In this document: piece after piece, positions 33,161-43,963 of the stretch
How the letters are laid out: every line of letters starts with the position of its first letter
How positions within the stretch are numbered: the first letter of the stretch is position 1
Assembly: GCF_037076455.1 (NCBI RefSeq)
Contig: NZ_AP028679.1
Span: forward strand, 4,107,501 to 4,171,500
Direction of reading: 5' to 3'
DNA: 64,000 bases
Source: Desulfoferula mesophila
GTDB lineage: Bacteria; Desulfobacterota; Desulfarculia; Desulfarculales; Desulfarculaceae
Translations under genes and position numbers: made by a program
Notes under the pieces: generated by a model
Told to the model about the DNA's origin: nothing
Databases searched by the model: none
What the model saw: the letters and a program-made list of their open reading frames with translations, nothing else

Positions 33161-34318
33161 TCAGGCGGGGCCCACCACCCGGTTGCGGCCCAGCGCCTTG
33201 GCCTGGTAGAGCCTCTGATCGGCCTGGTTTAACACCTGCTGGTAGTTGCGCCCGTCTTGGGGATAAAGGGCCACCCCCAGGCTGACGGTCACTTGGTCGG
33301 CCACCTTGCCGTCCGGCAGCTTGAAACGGTGGGACCCTATGGCCGCGCGCAGGTTTTCGGCGGCGGCCAGGGCCTCGTCGGCGTTTAGCGCCTCCAACAC
33401 CACCAAGAATTCCTCGCCCCCATAGCGCACCACCCGGTCTTGGTTGCGCACGTTTTTTATTATCACCATCCCCAGATCGCGCAGCAGGTGGTCCCCCGCC
33501 GGATGGCCGTGGGTGTCGTTGTAGTCCTTGAAGTGGTCGATGTCCAACATGATCAAGGCGTAACGCCGCCGGGGACGGCCGTCCGGCCCGCCGTCCAGGT
33601 AGCGGATAACCCGGTCCAGGCCGGCCCGGTTGCGCAGGCCGGTTAGCTTGTCGCGGTAGGCCATGCGCTCGGTGGAGTCGAAGGCCTTGAGCACCACCCG
33701 GTCCAGGTAGAACACCGCCAACAGCCCCACCGAAACCACCATGACCAACTGCACAAAAAACAGCAGGCCCATGGTCTCCCAGGCCTGGGAAAACTCCCGG
33801 TTCATTATCAACCGCCGGTGGGCATGGTGGTCATGAATGCGCAGATAATATTTGGAGAACACGACGTCGAACTGATCGCGCAGGGCGGCAAGACGCCCCG
33901 CGCCGTCCTTCCAGCCGCCCCCCATGAACTCATCCAGGTTCTTCAGATATTCGGCGTAGGCACTTCGCAGCTCCAGGGTGCGCCGGCGTATCCTGGTCCC
34001 GATTTCCCCCTGGGGCAGGGTATCGGCGTATTGCTGCAGCTCCGCCAAGGCCGTTCCGGCCTGGGCGCGATTTCTTCGATAGGCCTTGAGGTCTTGCTCG
34101 TCACCCTGGCCGCGGTAATAAGCCCCGGCCTCCAGCAACATCTGATACATGGCCGAATGGAAAGTGTCGGACGCCTCCAGGTGGCTGGCGAACAGCCTCA
34201 GGCCTTCCGTTTCGCCATGGAGCTTGCTGATGCTGAACCAATAAAAAGCATAGGTGGCCAGCAACGCGACGAACAAAAACCCCACCGCCAATTTAAAGCC
34301 GATATGCCGGTTACCCAT
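33161..34318 (-). CDS. Membrane diguanylate cyclase (GGDEF)
   Basis: The 385-residue protein has a transmembrane helix at about residues 8-28, a helical periplasmic region (31-185), a second helix (about 188-210) and a C-terminal GGDEF domain with the active motif YGGEEF and a feedback I-site RNQD five residues before it. It makes cyclic di-GMP from GTP in response to an unknown periplasmic cue. All active-site residues appear intact. No other cyclic di-GMP gene is in the window. Confidence 0.9.
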   Translation of the reverse strand: MGNRHIGFKLAVGFLFVALLATYAFYWFSISKLHGETEGLRLFASHLEASDTFHSAMYQMLLEAGAYYRGQGDEQDLKAYRRNRAQAGTALAELQQYADTLPQGEIGTRIRRRTLELRSAYAEYLKNLDEFMGGGWKDGAGRLAALRDQFDVVFSKYYLRIHDHHAHRRLIMNREFSQAWETMGLLFFVQLVMVVSVGLLAVFYLDRVVLKAFDSTERMAYRDKLTGLRNRAGLDRVIRYLDGGPDGRPRRRYALIMLDIDHFKDYNDTHGHPAGDHLLRDLGMVIIKNVRNQDRVVRYGGEEFLVVLEALNADEALAAAENLRAAIGSHRFKLPDGKVADQVTVSLGVALYPQDGRNYQQVLNQADQRLYQAKALGRNRVVGPA

Positions 34319-34441
34319 GCATGCTTCCCTGCACCATCAAGGTCATACTCCACTTATACTATTAGGGATTTGTGGTTAACTCGGGATTGAATTTAACTAT
34401 AAACCAAACCCGCCCGAAAAGAACAGAGCCCCCGCGCCCCT

Positions 34442-34470
34442 TTGACATTACCTACCGGCCGAATTAAACT
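34442..34470 (+). promoter_or_regulatory. Sigma70-type promoter of His-rich peptide/Ktr genes
   Basis: TTGACA (34442-34447), 17-nt spacer and TAAACT (34465-34470). Transcription would start about 30 nt before the His-rich open frame. Confidence 0.65.
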
Positions 34471-34504
34471 TGTTGAAGCGCACCCAATGGAGGAGGCCGA
34501 GCCT

Positions 34505-34690
34505 ATGTGTCAATGTTGCGGTAAAACCGGTCACGACCACCAGCACCCCCATGGGGACCAGGAGGGTCACGTCCACGAGCACGGCCACGAAGGAGGCCAC
34601 CATTGCCAGGGGCACGGACAAGCCCCCGACGCGCCCCGTCCCCTGATAAGCTTGATTCAACCCGTTAAGCCCAGCCCCCGCGCTGATTAA
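34505..34690 (+). CDS. Histidine/cysteine-rich small protein
   Basis: The 61-residue protein contains 11 histidines and 4 cysteines, nearly all in the first 37 residues (CQCC, then HDHQHPH, HVHEHGHE, HHC). The second half is plain and proline-containing. The composition points to binding of Zn, Ni, Co or Cu, either as a chaperone, a buffer or a sensor. The ATG at 34505 has AGGAGG 8 nt upstream; an in-frame ATG at 34487 lies before that site. A consensus promoter precedes it, and the trkH/ktrB gene follows 37 nt later. I do not know a named family. Confidence 0.65.
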   Translation: MCQCCGKTGHDHQHPHGDQEGHVHEHGHEGGHHCQGHGQAPDAPRPLISLIQPVKPSPRAD

Positions 34691-34727
34691 GCCCTGAGGG
34701 GAGGTCCCACCTCCCCGGCGCCAACCC

Positions 34728-36071
34728 ATGCCCAAATGGTTGTCCCCTTCGCGCCTGGTGCTGGCGTCGTTCGCCCTTTTCATTTTTTTGGGCGCGGCGC
34801 TTTTGGCCATGCCGGTGATGCAGGGCCCCGCGGGGGTGAGCCTGTTGGACTGCCTGTTCACCGCCACCAGCGCGGTCTGCGTAACCGGACTCATCACCGT
34901 GGACACCGCCACCGCCTGGTCCCCCTGGGGCCAAGGGCTCATCCTGGTGCTTTTGCAGGCCGGCGGCCTGGGCATCATGACCTTTTCGGTGGCCCTGTTG
35001 TACCTGGCCCGGAAACGGCCGGGGCCGCGCACCCACCTGGCCCTCAAGGGGGCCCTGGGCCCGGTGCCCGGCGGGGAAATAGGCCGCCTGGTGGCCGACG
35101 TGCTGCTCTACACCTTTTTGCTGGAGGGCCTGGGCGCGGCGGTGCTCTTCGTGCGCTTCCTGGCTGATTTTCCCGTCCAGACCGCCGGGGCCCTGGCCGT
35201 GTTCCACTCGGTCAGCGCCTTTTGCAATGCGGGCTTCAGCCTGTTCAGCGACAACCTGGTGGCCTACGCCGAAGACCCCACGGTGAACCTGGTCATCCTG
35301 GGCCTGGTGGTGTTGGGCGGCCTGGGCTTCGTGGTGCTCAGGGAATTGGTGGGCCGCCTGCGCCGCCCCAAGGACGAGCTGCCCCGGCGGCTGTCCCTGC
35401 AGGCCCGGCTGGTGCTGTTCACCACCGGAGCCCTCATCGCCGGGGGCATGGTGGCCCTGCTCACCGCCGAATGGCTGGGCCAGGGCCCGGCCTGGCGCCA
35501 GGGCCCCTGGACCCTCTTGTTCCAGGCCATCACCCCGCGCACCGCCGGTTTCAACACCGTGCCCATGGACCAGCTCACCAACGCCTCGTTGGTGGTGACC
35601 ATGGTGCTCATGTTCATCGGGGCCTCGCCGGGTTCCTGCGGCGGCGGCGTCAAGACCACCACCATCGCGGTGCTGTGGTCCCTGGCCATGAACCGCCTCC
35701 GGGGCCGGGCCGGGGCCGAGGCCTGGGGCCGTTCGGTGCCCGAGCGCCAGGTGGAGCTGGCCCTGTTGTTGGTGCTGGGCACTGCCGCGGTACTCATGGT
35801 GGCGGTGGTGCTGCTGAGCGCCGTGGGCCTGGCCGACGGCGGCCACGTGCGCGGCGACTTCATCAGCCTGGCCTTCGAGGCCACCAGCGCCCTGGGCACG
35901 GTGGGGCTCTCTCTGGGGGCCACTCCGGCGCTCACCCCGGCGGGCAAGGTCATCATCATCGCGCTGATGTTCCTGGGCCGCCTGGGCCCCCTGGCCTTCG
36001 TCTACTCCGTGGCCCAGTCCCTGCGCGACCGGGGCTACCGCCTGGCCGAAGAGCGGGTGATCATGGGCTAG
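34728..36071 (+). CDS. ktrB: Potassium uptake protein, TrkH/KtrB family
   Basis: The 447-residue membrane protein has the four-fold M1-P-M2 repeat. Selectivity-filter segments are visible: SAVCVTGL, SAFCNAGFS, TAGFNT and ALGTVGLS, each with the filter glycine. Size and the short N-terminus fit KtrB rather than the longer TrkH. The cytoplasmic regulatory partner is encoded 69 nt downstream. No good ribosome binding site is near the ATG; GGGGAGG (34698-34704) is part of a hairpin 22 nt away. Confidence 0.88.
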   Translation: MPKWLSPSRLVLASFALFIFLGAALLAMPVMQGPAGVSLLDCLFTATSAVCVTGLITVDTATAWSPWGQGLILVLLQAGGLGIMTFSVALLYLARKRPGPRTHLALKGALGPVPGGEIGRLVADVLLYTFLLEGLGAAVLFVRFLADFPVQTAGALAVFHSVSAFCNAGFSLFSDNLVAYAEDPTVNLVILGLVVLGGLGFVVLRELVGRLRRPKDELPRRLSLQARLVLFTTGALIAGGMVALLTAEWLGQGPAWRQGPWTLLFQAITPRTAGFNTVPMDQLTNASLVVTMVLMFIGASPGSCGGGVKTTTIAVLWSLAMNRLRGRAGAEAWGRSVPERQVELALLLVLGTAAVLMVAVVLLSAVGLADGGHVRGDFISLAFEATSALGTVGLSLGATPALTPAGKVIIIALMFLGRLGPLAFVYSVAQSLRDRGYRLAEERVIMG

Positions 36072-36140
36072 GCCCCGCCCGGCCTGGCAAAGGCGGGCAC
36101 AGGTAGTATGCTATCGCCATAGGCAAGTTGGGAGGTTCCC

Positions 36141-36794
36141 ATGAACCTGGCGGTTATCGGACTGGGGCAATTCGGCTCGTCCCTTGCCCTGGAGCTCAAA
36201 AAACTCAAGCACCACGTCACGGCCCTGGACTCCGACGCCCGGGCGGTGGCTAGGGTGCAAGACGTGGTGGACCAGGCGGTGGTGGCCGACTGCACCGATC
36301 GCAGCCTGTTGGAAGAGCTGGGCCTGGGCCTGGTGGACGGGGCGGTGATCAGCGTGGGGGACCATCTGGGAGCCAGCATCCTCACCACCTTGCACCTCAA
36401 GGAGATGGGGGTGGGCCGCATAGTGGCCAAGGCCACCAGCCCCGAGCACGAAAAAATCCTCAAGCGGGTGGGAGCCGGGGAGGTGGTGTTTCCCGAGCGC
36501 GACGCCGCCCAGCGTCTGGCCCGTTCGCTGGCCGACCCCAACCTTTTGGACTTTTTGCCCATCGGCGACGAGTTTTCCGTGGCCGAGCTGGCTCCGCCGG
36601 CGGCCATCGTGGGCAAGAGCCTGGCCGAGCTGAACCTGCGCCGCAAGTACGAGGTGAACGTCATCGCGGTGCGCGAGTTGGTGCCCGAGCGCACCCATCT
36701 GGTTCCCGGGCCCGATTACGTACTCAAAGACAGCGACGTTTTGGTGGTGGCCGGCCGCCAGGAAGACCTGGAAAGGCTGCGCCAGGCCAAGTGA
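36141..36794 (+). CDS. ktrA: Potassium channel regulatory protein KtrA (RCK)
   Basis: The 217-residue cytoplasmic gating subunit has an N-terminal Rossmann RCK domain (VIGLGQFGSSLA, with the acidic residue of ALDSD for nucleotide) and a C-terminal RCK_C domain (VGKSLAELNLRRKYEVNVIAV, VLVVAGRQEDLERL). It forms an octameric ring under KtrB and responds to ATP/ADP or NAD(H). GGGAGG precedes the ATG. Its stop overlaps the start of the MFS gene by 4 nt. Confidence 0.9.
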   Translation: MNLAVIGLGQFGSSLALELKKLKHHVTALDSDARAVARVQDVVDQAVVADCTDRSLLEELGLGLVDGAVISVGDHLGASILTTLHLKEMGVGRIVAKATSPEHEKILKRVGAGEVVFPERDAAQRLARSLADPNLLDFLPIGDEFSVAELAPPAAIVGKSLAELNLRRKYEVNVIAVRELVPERTHLVPGPDYVLKDSDVLVVAGRQEDLERLRQAK

Positions 36795-38017
36795 GCCAAC
36801 CCGCCTATCGCGGCCCTCTGTACATCCTGGGGGTCACCACCTTCGTGGCCATGACCGGGGTGGGCATCATCGTGCCCTTCCTGCCCCTGTACGCCCGCGA
36901 CCTGGGGGCCAGCGGGATCATGCTGGGGCTCATCTTCAGCTCCTTTTCCCTGTCCCGGGCCCTGGTGGTGCCCTGGCTGGGGGGCTTTTCCGACCGCTGG
37001 GGGCGCAAGCCCTTCATCATCACCGGCATGGCCGGTTACGGGGTCACCAGCCTGCTGTTCATGCTGGCCGACAGTGCCGAGGCCCTGGTGCTCACCCGCC
37101 TGCTGCAGGGCGTGTTCGCGGCCATGGTGTTGCCGGTGGCCATGGCCCTGGTGGCCGACATCACCCCGCCGGGCATGGAGGGCCGCTCCTTCGGGGCCTT
37201 CAACATGTTCTTCCTGCTGGGCTTCGGCATCGGCCCCGTCATCGGGGGCTCGGTCTACGAGTACTTTGGGCTCAACGCCAATTTCGTGCTCATGTTCGTC
37301 CTGAGCGTGGCCGCCGCCATAACCGTGGCCCTCACCGTGTCCGAACCCGGAGCCGAGCTGCGCACGGGGGGCAAGCGGGGTTTTCGGGAGATGGTACTCC
37401 TTTGCCGCGACCGCGGTTTCATGGCCATCATGCTGGCCCGCATGGGCGCGGCGGCGGGCATGAGCTGCTTCATCTCCTTCATGCCCCTGGTGGCCACCGG
37501 CCACAACCTGAACACCATGGGGGTGGGCCTGTGCCTCACCGCCAACGTGCTCTTGAGCACCGCCATGCAGCGCCCCGCCGGTTGGCTGGCCGACCGTATG
37601 CCCCGCCTGCCCCTGGCCGCCGGCGGCCTGGCCCTCTCGGGGATAATGAAGATGCTCATCCCCTGGGGCAGCGACCTCACCTCCCTGATGCTCCTGTCCA
37701 TGGGCGACGGGGTGTTCTCCGGGCTGTCCTTGCCCGCGCTCACCGCCATGGCCGTGAGCCGGGGCAAGGACCTGGGCTCGGGTATGGGGCTCACCACCGG
37801 GGCCTTTACCATGGCCCTTAGCGTGGGGGTTTTCGTGGGGCCCATCTGCGCGGGGTGGAGCGTGGATGTCAGCGGCGTCAGCGGCACGGCCCTGTGGCTG
37901 GGCGGCGGGGCGGCCGTGGTTTCGGCCCTGGCGCTATGGCTGCTTTATGCCGGCATCCAAAACCGAGGGGACGGCGCCGGGCCGCGGCAGACGGCGGCCT
38001 TGGATCACCTGCCCTAG
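36791..38017 (+). CDS. Major facilitator superfamily transporter
   Basis: The 408-residue, 12-helix protein has the MFS loop 2-3 motif (GGFSDRWGRKPF) and a weaker repeat in the second half (GWLADRMPRLPL). It is drug:proton-antiporter-like, but the substrate is unknown. The GTG start is translationally coupled to ktrA. Its last 84 nt overlap the 3' end of the convergent gene 37934-38722. Confidence 0.85.
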   Translation: MSQPAYRGPLYILGVTTFVAMTGVGIIVPFLPLYARDLGASGIMLGLIFSSFSLSRALVVPWLGGFSDRWGRKPFIITGMAGYGVTSLLFMLADSAEALVLTRLLQGVFAAMVLPVAMALVADITPPGMEGRSFGAFNMFFLLGFGIGPVIGGSVYEYFGLNANFVLMFVLSVAAAITVALTVSEPGAELRTGGKRGFREMVLLCRDRGFMAIMLARMGAAAGMSCFISFMPLVATGHNLNTMGVGLCLTANVLLSTAMQRPAGWLADRMPRLPLAAGGLALSGIMKMLIPWGSDLTSLMLLSMGDGVFSGLSLPALTAMAVSRGKDLGSGMGLTTGAFTMALSVGVFVGPICAGWSVDVSGVSGTALWLGGGAAVVSALALWLLYAGIQNRGDGAGPRQTAALDHLP

Positions 38018-38722
38018 GGTGTGCGCCGCCCAAAGCAGAAAGCCCAGGGACAAAAGCATTTCGGCGGGCTCCTGGTCCCGCCAGTAGATGAGGCCGCTCT
38101 GGCCGAAGCCGGCCGCGGTCCCCTGTTGCAGCGCCAGCAAAAATCCCACAATGAAGTAGCCGTAGAGCAGGGCCGTGGGCAGGAAATACAGGCTCAGGCT
38201 CCAAGGCGGCACCACCAGCTCCAAAAGGGAGCGCCAGGCGGGCCCTAGCCGTAGCCAGGCGGCCGGACGCCTCCAGAGGCGCCAGCTAAGGCCCAAGGCC
38301 AGGCCCACCACCACGTATAGGAAAGAAATCTTGCCCTGCACCGCCTTGAGGTTGTGCAAGGACACCTCGCGCTGGGTGTTGTGCTCGGCGAACCACTGGG
38401 GCAGGGCGTAGCCCAACAAGCGCTCACCCCAGCTTATCTCCTCCCCGGCCACTAGCAGCAGGCCCAGGCCCAGCAGGAGCACCACCCAGAAGTGCCCGGC
38501 CGGGGCCCGGCCCCAAAGGCGCGCGGCGGCGAACAGGCAAAGCACCCCCGCCGCCGCGTAGCAGGCGAACTGGGCGTATTCCAACAGACCGTCTTCCTGC
38601 ACCAGGTCGTAGTAAAGGATCGGCGCCTGGAACTTGATCCCTATAAGCACCAGGGCCAGCGCCAGCGGCAGAAAAAAGATAAGCCAAGGCCCGGGCCAGC
38701 CGGCCCGGTCGATACGTGTCAT
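37934..38722 (-). CDS. Multi-spanning membrane protein of unknown function
   Basis: The 262-residue protein has about 7 hydrophobic helices and a conserved-looking loop GEEISWGERLLGYALPQWFAEHNTQREVSLHN (shown here only in part: EEISWGERLLG ... NTQREVSLHN), which I have seen in uncharacterised membrane proteins. The ATG at 38722 is chosen for the GGAGGTG upstream; the frame extends another 42 codons but those lack a membrane pattern. It overlaps the MFS gene tail-to-tail by 84 nt. Confidence 0.7.
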   Translation of the reverse strand: MTRIDRAGWPGPWLIFFLPLALALVLIGIKFQAPILYYDLVQEDGLLEYAQFACYAAAGVLCLFAAARLWGRAPAGHFWVVLLLGLGLLLVAGEEISWGERLLGYALPQWFAEHNTQREVSLHNLKAVQGKISFLYVVVGLALGLSWRLWRRPAAWLRLGPAWRSLLELVVPPWSLSLYFLPTALLYGYFIVGFLLALQQGTAAGFGQSGLIYWRDQEPAEMLLSLGFLLWAAHTLGQVIQGRRLPRPGAVPSVLDAGIKQP

Positions 38723-38944
38723 GATGTTTCCCACCTCCGGGCCGGCCTGGCGCCGGCCCTCCCGCGGACCAAGCGGGTGCATCGCGTATAAACCGGCACG
38801 CCCACCCGGCGTGCCGCGCAACAGGCGTTTCCATACTAGGCAGCCCAAGACGGGGTTGTCCAGGGCCTTACGGCTGTTGTTGCCACCCCGACGCCCTGCG
38901 GGGCTTTTCGGCCTCCAGGCCCCTGAATCAAGCCTCGCCCCGCC

Positions 38945-38973
38945 TTGACTTTCCCCCCACCCCGCAGTAGATT
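38945..38973 (+). promoter_or_regulatory. Probable promoter of gatB-mtnA-ilvE
   Basis: TTGACT (38945-38950), 17-nt spacer and TAGATT (38968-38973), 43 nt before the gatB start. Confidence 0.55.
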
Positions 38974-39015
38974 CATTCCTTGACTCGCAACCTCAGATAA
39001 GTTCAGGAAACCGCG

Positions 39016-40449
39016 ATGGAATACGAGGCGGTCATAGGGCTGGAGGTCCACGCCCAGCTCCTCACCGAGTCCAAGATTTTCTGCGGCTGCTCCACCAAGT
39101 TCGGCGCGCCGCCCAACACCCACGTCTGCCCGGTGTGCCTGGGTATGCCCGGCGTGTTGCCGGTCCTCAACGAACGGGTGGTGGAGTTCACCATCCGGGC
39201 CGGGCTGGCCACCAATTGCGCGGTGCAGCCCCGTAGCGTGTGGGCCCGCAAAAACTACTTCTACCCGGACCTGCCCAAGAACTACCAGATCAGCCAATAC
39301 GAGCTGCCCATCTGCCTGGACGGCCGGCTGGACATCCAGGTGGAGGGGCAAGAGTCCCGGCGCATCGGCATCACCCGCATCCACATGGAAGAAGACGCGG
39401 GCAAGCTGGTGCACGACCCCGGCCTGCCGGTGAGCTACGTGGACTACAACCGCACCGGAGTGCCGCTGATGGAGATCGTCAGCGAGCCGGACCTGCGCTC
39501 CCCGGCCGAGGCGGGGGCCTATCTGCGGGCCCTGCGCGATATCCTGGTCTACCTGGAGGTCTGCGACGGCAACATGGAGGAAGGCTCCTTCCGCTGCGAC
39601 GCCAACGTGAGCCTTCGGCCCCTGGGCCAGAAGGAGCTGGGCACCAAGGCCGAGCTCAAGAACATGAACTCCTTCCGGGGCGTGGAAAAGGCCCTGGAGT
39701 ACGAGATTCGCCGCCAGCGGGCCGTGTTGGACGAAGGCGGCAAGGTGCGCCAGGAGACCCGCCTGTGGGACGCCGACCAGGGCAAGAGCTTCGGCATGCG
39801 GGGCAAGGAAGAGGCCCACGACTACCGCTATCTGCCCGACCCGGATCTGTTGCCCCTGGAGATAGGCCCGGAGTGGGTGGAGCGGGTGCGGGCCGCCCTG
39901 CCCGAGCTGCCCGCGGCCAAGCTGGCGCGCTTCATGGCCGACTACGGCCTGAGCGACTACGACGCCGGGGTGCTCACCGCCTCCCGGCCCTTGGCCGACT
40001 ACTACGAGGCGGCGCTCGCCGCTGGGGCTCCGGCCAAGGCGGCGGCCAACTGGGTGACCAGCGACCTGTTGGGCGCGCTCAAGGCCCAGAACCTGGAGAT
40101 CGAGCAAAGCCCCCTGGCCCCGGCGGGCCTGGCCGGGCTCATCAAGCTCATCGAGGCGGGCACCATCAGCGGCAAGATGGCCAAGGAGGTGTTCGCCGAA
40201 ATGCTCTCCTCGGGCACCGACGCCGAGGCCATCGTCCAGGCCAAGGGCCTGAGCCAGGTGAGCGACGAGGACGAGCTCGCGACCCTGCTCCAGGAGATAT
40301 TCGCGGCCAACCCGGCCGAGGTGGAGGCCTTCAAGGGCGGCAAGAAAAAGCTCATGGGCTTTTTCGTGGGCCAGGTGATGCAAAAGACCAAGGGTCAGGC
40401 CAACCCCAAGCTGGTCAACCAGCTCATCAACCAGCTGCTGGGGAGCTAG
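39016..40449 (+). CDS. gatB: Asp-tRNA(Asn)/Glu-tRNA(Gln) amidotransferase subunit B
   Basis: The 477-residue subunit opens with [21 protein letters not shown] and has the zinc-site cysteines (CGCS, CPVCLG), [29 protein letters not shown] and the C-terminal helical tail domain that binds tRNA. With GatA and GatC, not encoded here, it transamidates mischarged Glu-tRNA(Gln) or Asp-tRNA(Asn). The stop is followed 2 nt later by mtnA. Confidence 0.95.
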   Translation: MEYEAVIGLEVHAQLLTESKIFCGCSTKFGAPPNTHVCPVCLGMPGVLPVLNERVVEFTIRAGLATNCAVQPRSVWARKNYFYPDLPKNYQISQYELPICLDGRLDIQVEGQESRRIGITRIHMEEDAGKLVHDPGLPVSYVDYNRTGVPLMEIVSEPDLRSPAEAGAYLRALRDILVYLEVCDGNMEEGSFRCDANVSLRPLGQKELGTKAELKNMNSFRGVEKALEYEIRRQRAVLDEGGKVRQETRLWDADQGKSFGMRGKEEAHDYRYLPDPDLLPLEIGPEWVERVRAALPELPAAKLARFMADYGLSDYDAGVLTASRPLADYYEAALAAGAPAKAAANWVTSDLLGALKAQNLEIEQSPLAPAGLAGLIKLIEAGTISGKMAKEVFAEMLSSGTDAEAIVQAKGLSQVSDEDELATLLQEIFAANPAEVEAFKGGKKKLMGFFVGQVMQKTKGQANPKLVNQLINQLLGS

Positions 40450-40451
40450 CC

Positions 40452-41492
<1,041 letters not shown>

Positions 41493-41510
41493 CCCTGTAG
41501 GGAGAGCACG

Positions 41511-42584
41511 ATGGAGTGTAGAAAAGAACTGCTGCCTGCCGACAGCTGCAAGCCCAAGCCCACCGACGAGTCCAAGCTCGGTTTCGGCCAGATATTCTGC
41601 GACCACATGTTCCTGATGGATTACGAAAAGGGCAAGGACTGGCACGACCCGCGCATTGTGCCCTACGGCCCGCTGGCCCTGTCCCCGGCCGCCCTGGTGT
41701 TGCACTACGGCCAGGAGGTCTTCGAGGGGCTCAAGGCCTATCGCGGGGTGGACGGCGGCATCTACATGTTTAGGCCCCAGGCCAACCTCGAGCGCATGAA
41801 CCGCTCCAACAAGCGCCTGTGCATCCCCGAGCTGCCGGTGCAGGAGACCCTGGAGCACCTGTTCGAGCTGGTCAAGACCGAGCATGAGTGGGTGCCCACC
41901 CTGGAGGGCACCAGCCTCTACATCCGGCCCACGGTCATCGCCACGGAGGCCTGCCTGGGGGTCAAGGTCAGCTCCAAGTACCTCTACTTCGTCATCATGG
42001 GGCCGGTGGGGGCCTACTACCCCGAGGGCTTCAACCCGGTGAGGATCTACGTGGAGGAAAACTACGTGCGCGCCTCGGTGGGCGGCGTGGGCGAGGCCAA
42101 GACCATGGGCAACTACGCGGCCAGCCTGTTGGCCGCCGAGGAGGCCCACGCCAAGGGCTTCACCCAGGTGCTGTGGCTGGACGCCTGCGACAGGAAGAGC
42201 ATCGAGGAAGTGGGCACCATGAACATGTTCTTCGTCATCGACGGGGAAGTGATCACCAGCCCCCTGCACGGCTCCATCCTGCCGGGCATCACCCGCGACT
42301 CGGTCTTGACCATGTGCCGCCACTGGGACCTCAATGTCTCCGAGCGCAAGCTGACCATCGACGAGGTGCTGGAGGCCCAGGCCGCCGGCAAGCTGGAGGA
42401 GGCCTTCGGCACCGGCACCGCCGCGGTGATCAGCCCGGTGGGCTCCATCCACTACCGGGGCACCGACTACACCGTGGCCGACGGCCAGACCGGCCCCCTG
42501 AGCCACAAGCTCTACGACGAGCTGACCGGCATCCAGTTGGGCAAGCGCCCCGACCCCTTCGGCTGGGTGGTCAAGGTCAAGTAG
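41511..42584 (+). CDS. ilvE: Branched-chain amino acid aminotransferase
   Basis: The 357-residue fold-type IV PLP enzyme is of the longer, BCAT2-like group: LHYGQEVFEGLKAYRG, FRPQANLERMNRSN, YIRPTVIATE, the PLP lysine in GEAKTMGNYAASLLA, LWLDACDRKSIEEVGTMNMFFV, and GTGTAAVISPVG. It interconverts Leu, Ile and Val with their keto acids; the neighbour mtnA suggests it may also finish methionine salvage by aminating KMTB, which is inference. A terminator follows. Confidence 0.93.
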   Translation: MECRKELLPADSCKPKPTDESKLGFGQIFCDHMFLMDYEKGKDWHDPRIVPYGPLALSPAALVLHYGQEVFEGLKAYRGVDGGIYMFRPQANLERMNRSNKRLCIPELPVQETLEHLFELVKTEHEWVPTLEGTSLYIRPTVIATEACLGVKVSSKYLYFVIMGPVGAYYPEGFNPVRIYVEENYVRASVGGVGEAKTMGNYAASLLAAEEAHAKGFTQVLWLDACDRKSIEEVGTMNMFFVIDGEVITSPLHGSILPGITRDSVLTMCRHWDLNVSERKLTIDEVLEAQAAGKLEEAFGTGTAAVISPVGSIHYRGTDYTVADGQTGPLSHKLYDELTGIQLGKRPDPFGWVVKVK

Positions 42585-42605
42585 CCCCGCCTGCCTTACA
42601 AGCAC

Positions 42606-42641
42606 AAGCCCCCGCCCGGCAACGGGCGGGGGCTTTTAGTT
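42606..42641 (+). terminator. Rho-independent terminator after ilvE
   Basis: A 13-bp perfect stem (42606-42618 with 42623-42635) with a GCAA tetraloop is followed by TTAGTTT. Confidence 0.85.
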
Positions 42642-42684
42642 TAGGCGCGGCGTTGTTTGATTGTCGCCCGCCCCTGTCTCATCT

Positions 42685-42966
42685 TGTCGTGGCGAGGTGC
42701 GTAGCGACCAAGCAACCTCTGTCCAGTAAAGACATCCGCGTTCAACACTCCCAGCCAATAGCGGTCATTGCGAGGCCGGGCAGCGGCAAACCCTCGGTGG
42801 AACCAGGCCGTCCGGTCTGCCCGGCCGTGGCAATCTTCCATTTCCCTCGTCATGCCTGCGCGAGGAATACACGGCCACACCGCCCCCCTGCCCCAACCCC
42901 TCCCGCTTGGGGGAAAGCAAAGATCACCACGTCGCATCTTTTCCAAGATGCTCCTCGTGATGACAG
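42685..42966. repeat. GTCATTGCGAGG-type repeats, cluster 2
   Basis: Several related words occur: GTCGTGGCGAGG around 42685, GTCATTGCGAGG around 42764-42776, GGCCGTGGCAATCTTC around 42823-42839, and GCTCCTCGTGATGAC at 42950-42964, the inverted end. They match the 25935-26137 element in type. With the next three repeats they fill the 788-nt gene-free gap 42585-43372. Confidence 0.5.
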
Positions 42967-42996
42967 CTATCGCTTTATAAAATTATTCAGAGCCGT

Positions 42997-43035
42997 GTAG
43001 GTTGGCGTAGAGGGCTTCCCAGCCCGAAACCCAAC
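42997..43035. repeat. AGGTTGGGTAG-type hairpin repeat, third copy
   Basis: TAGGTTGGCGTAGAGGGC ... GCCCGAAACCCAAC is a degenerate copy of the hairpins at 25771 and 26261. Confidence 0.45.
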
Positions 43036-43071
43036 AATTCCCCTCGACGCCCCAAACCGGCACATCCCCCG

Positions 43072-43230
43072 GGCACAGCCAGGGAGGGCCAAGCAAAGCG
43101 GCGGCGAGCGCAGACCGCAGGCGTATTGCTACGGCCCAAGCGATGCCGCCAACGCGGCATGGCGCTTACTGGCGCAGCCGGCACACCCACCCGGCATAGC
43201 CAGCCGCCGGCAGAGTAAAGCGGCAGGCGA
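43072..43230 (+). repeat. Dispersed palindromic repeat, copy C plus partial copy
   Basis: 43072-43180 is a full but eroded copy (GAGCGCAGACCGCAGGCGTA present, right end CTGGCGCAGCCGG). It is followed directly by a partial left half (43180-43230, with CATAGCCAGCCGCCGGCAGA). Orientation matches copy D. Confidence 0.65.
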
Positions 43231-43261
43231 AAGTGCTCTTTCTCCCAGCGGGTTTGTCAGG

Positions 43262-43371
43262 TGTCCGTGGGCAAGGCATCCGGCGAGCGCAGACCGCAGG
43301 CGTAGCCTAAGCTACGTTGAGGTCTAAGCGATGCCGGCAACACAGCCCACGGGCAGCTGGCGAAGCCGCCC
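43262..43371 (+). repeat. Dispersed palindromic repeat, copy D
   Basis: It contains GAGCGCAGACCGCAGGCGTAG, the CTACG half of the central dyad, and the right end CTGGCGAAGCCG. The right end abuts the engB stop codon (43373-43375). Confidence 0.75.
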
Positions 43372-43372
43372 G

Positions 43373-43959
<587 letters not shown>

Positions 43960-43963
<4 letters not shown>

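Noticed and set aside
43072-43371. CRISPR-like array in the second repeat cluster
   Set aside because: Repeat units are long, diverged and not separated by uniform spacers; they belong to the dispersed palindromic family.
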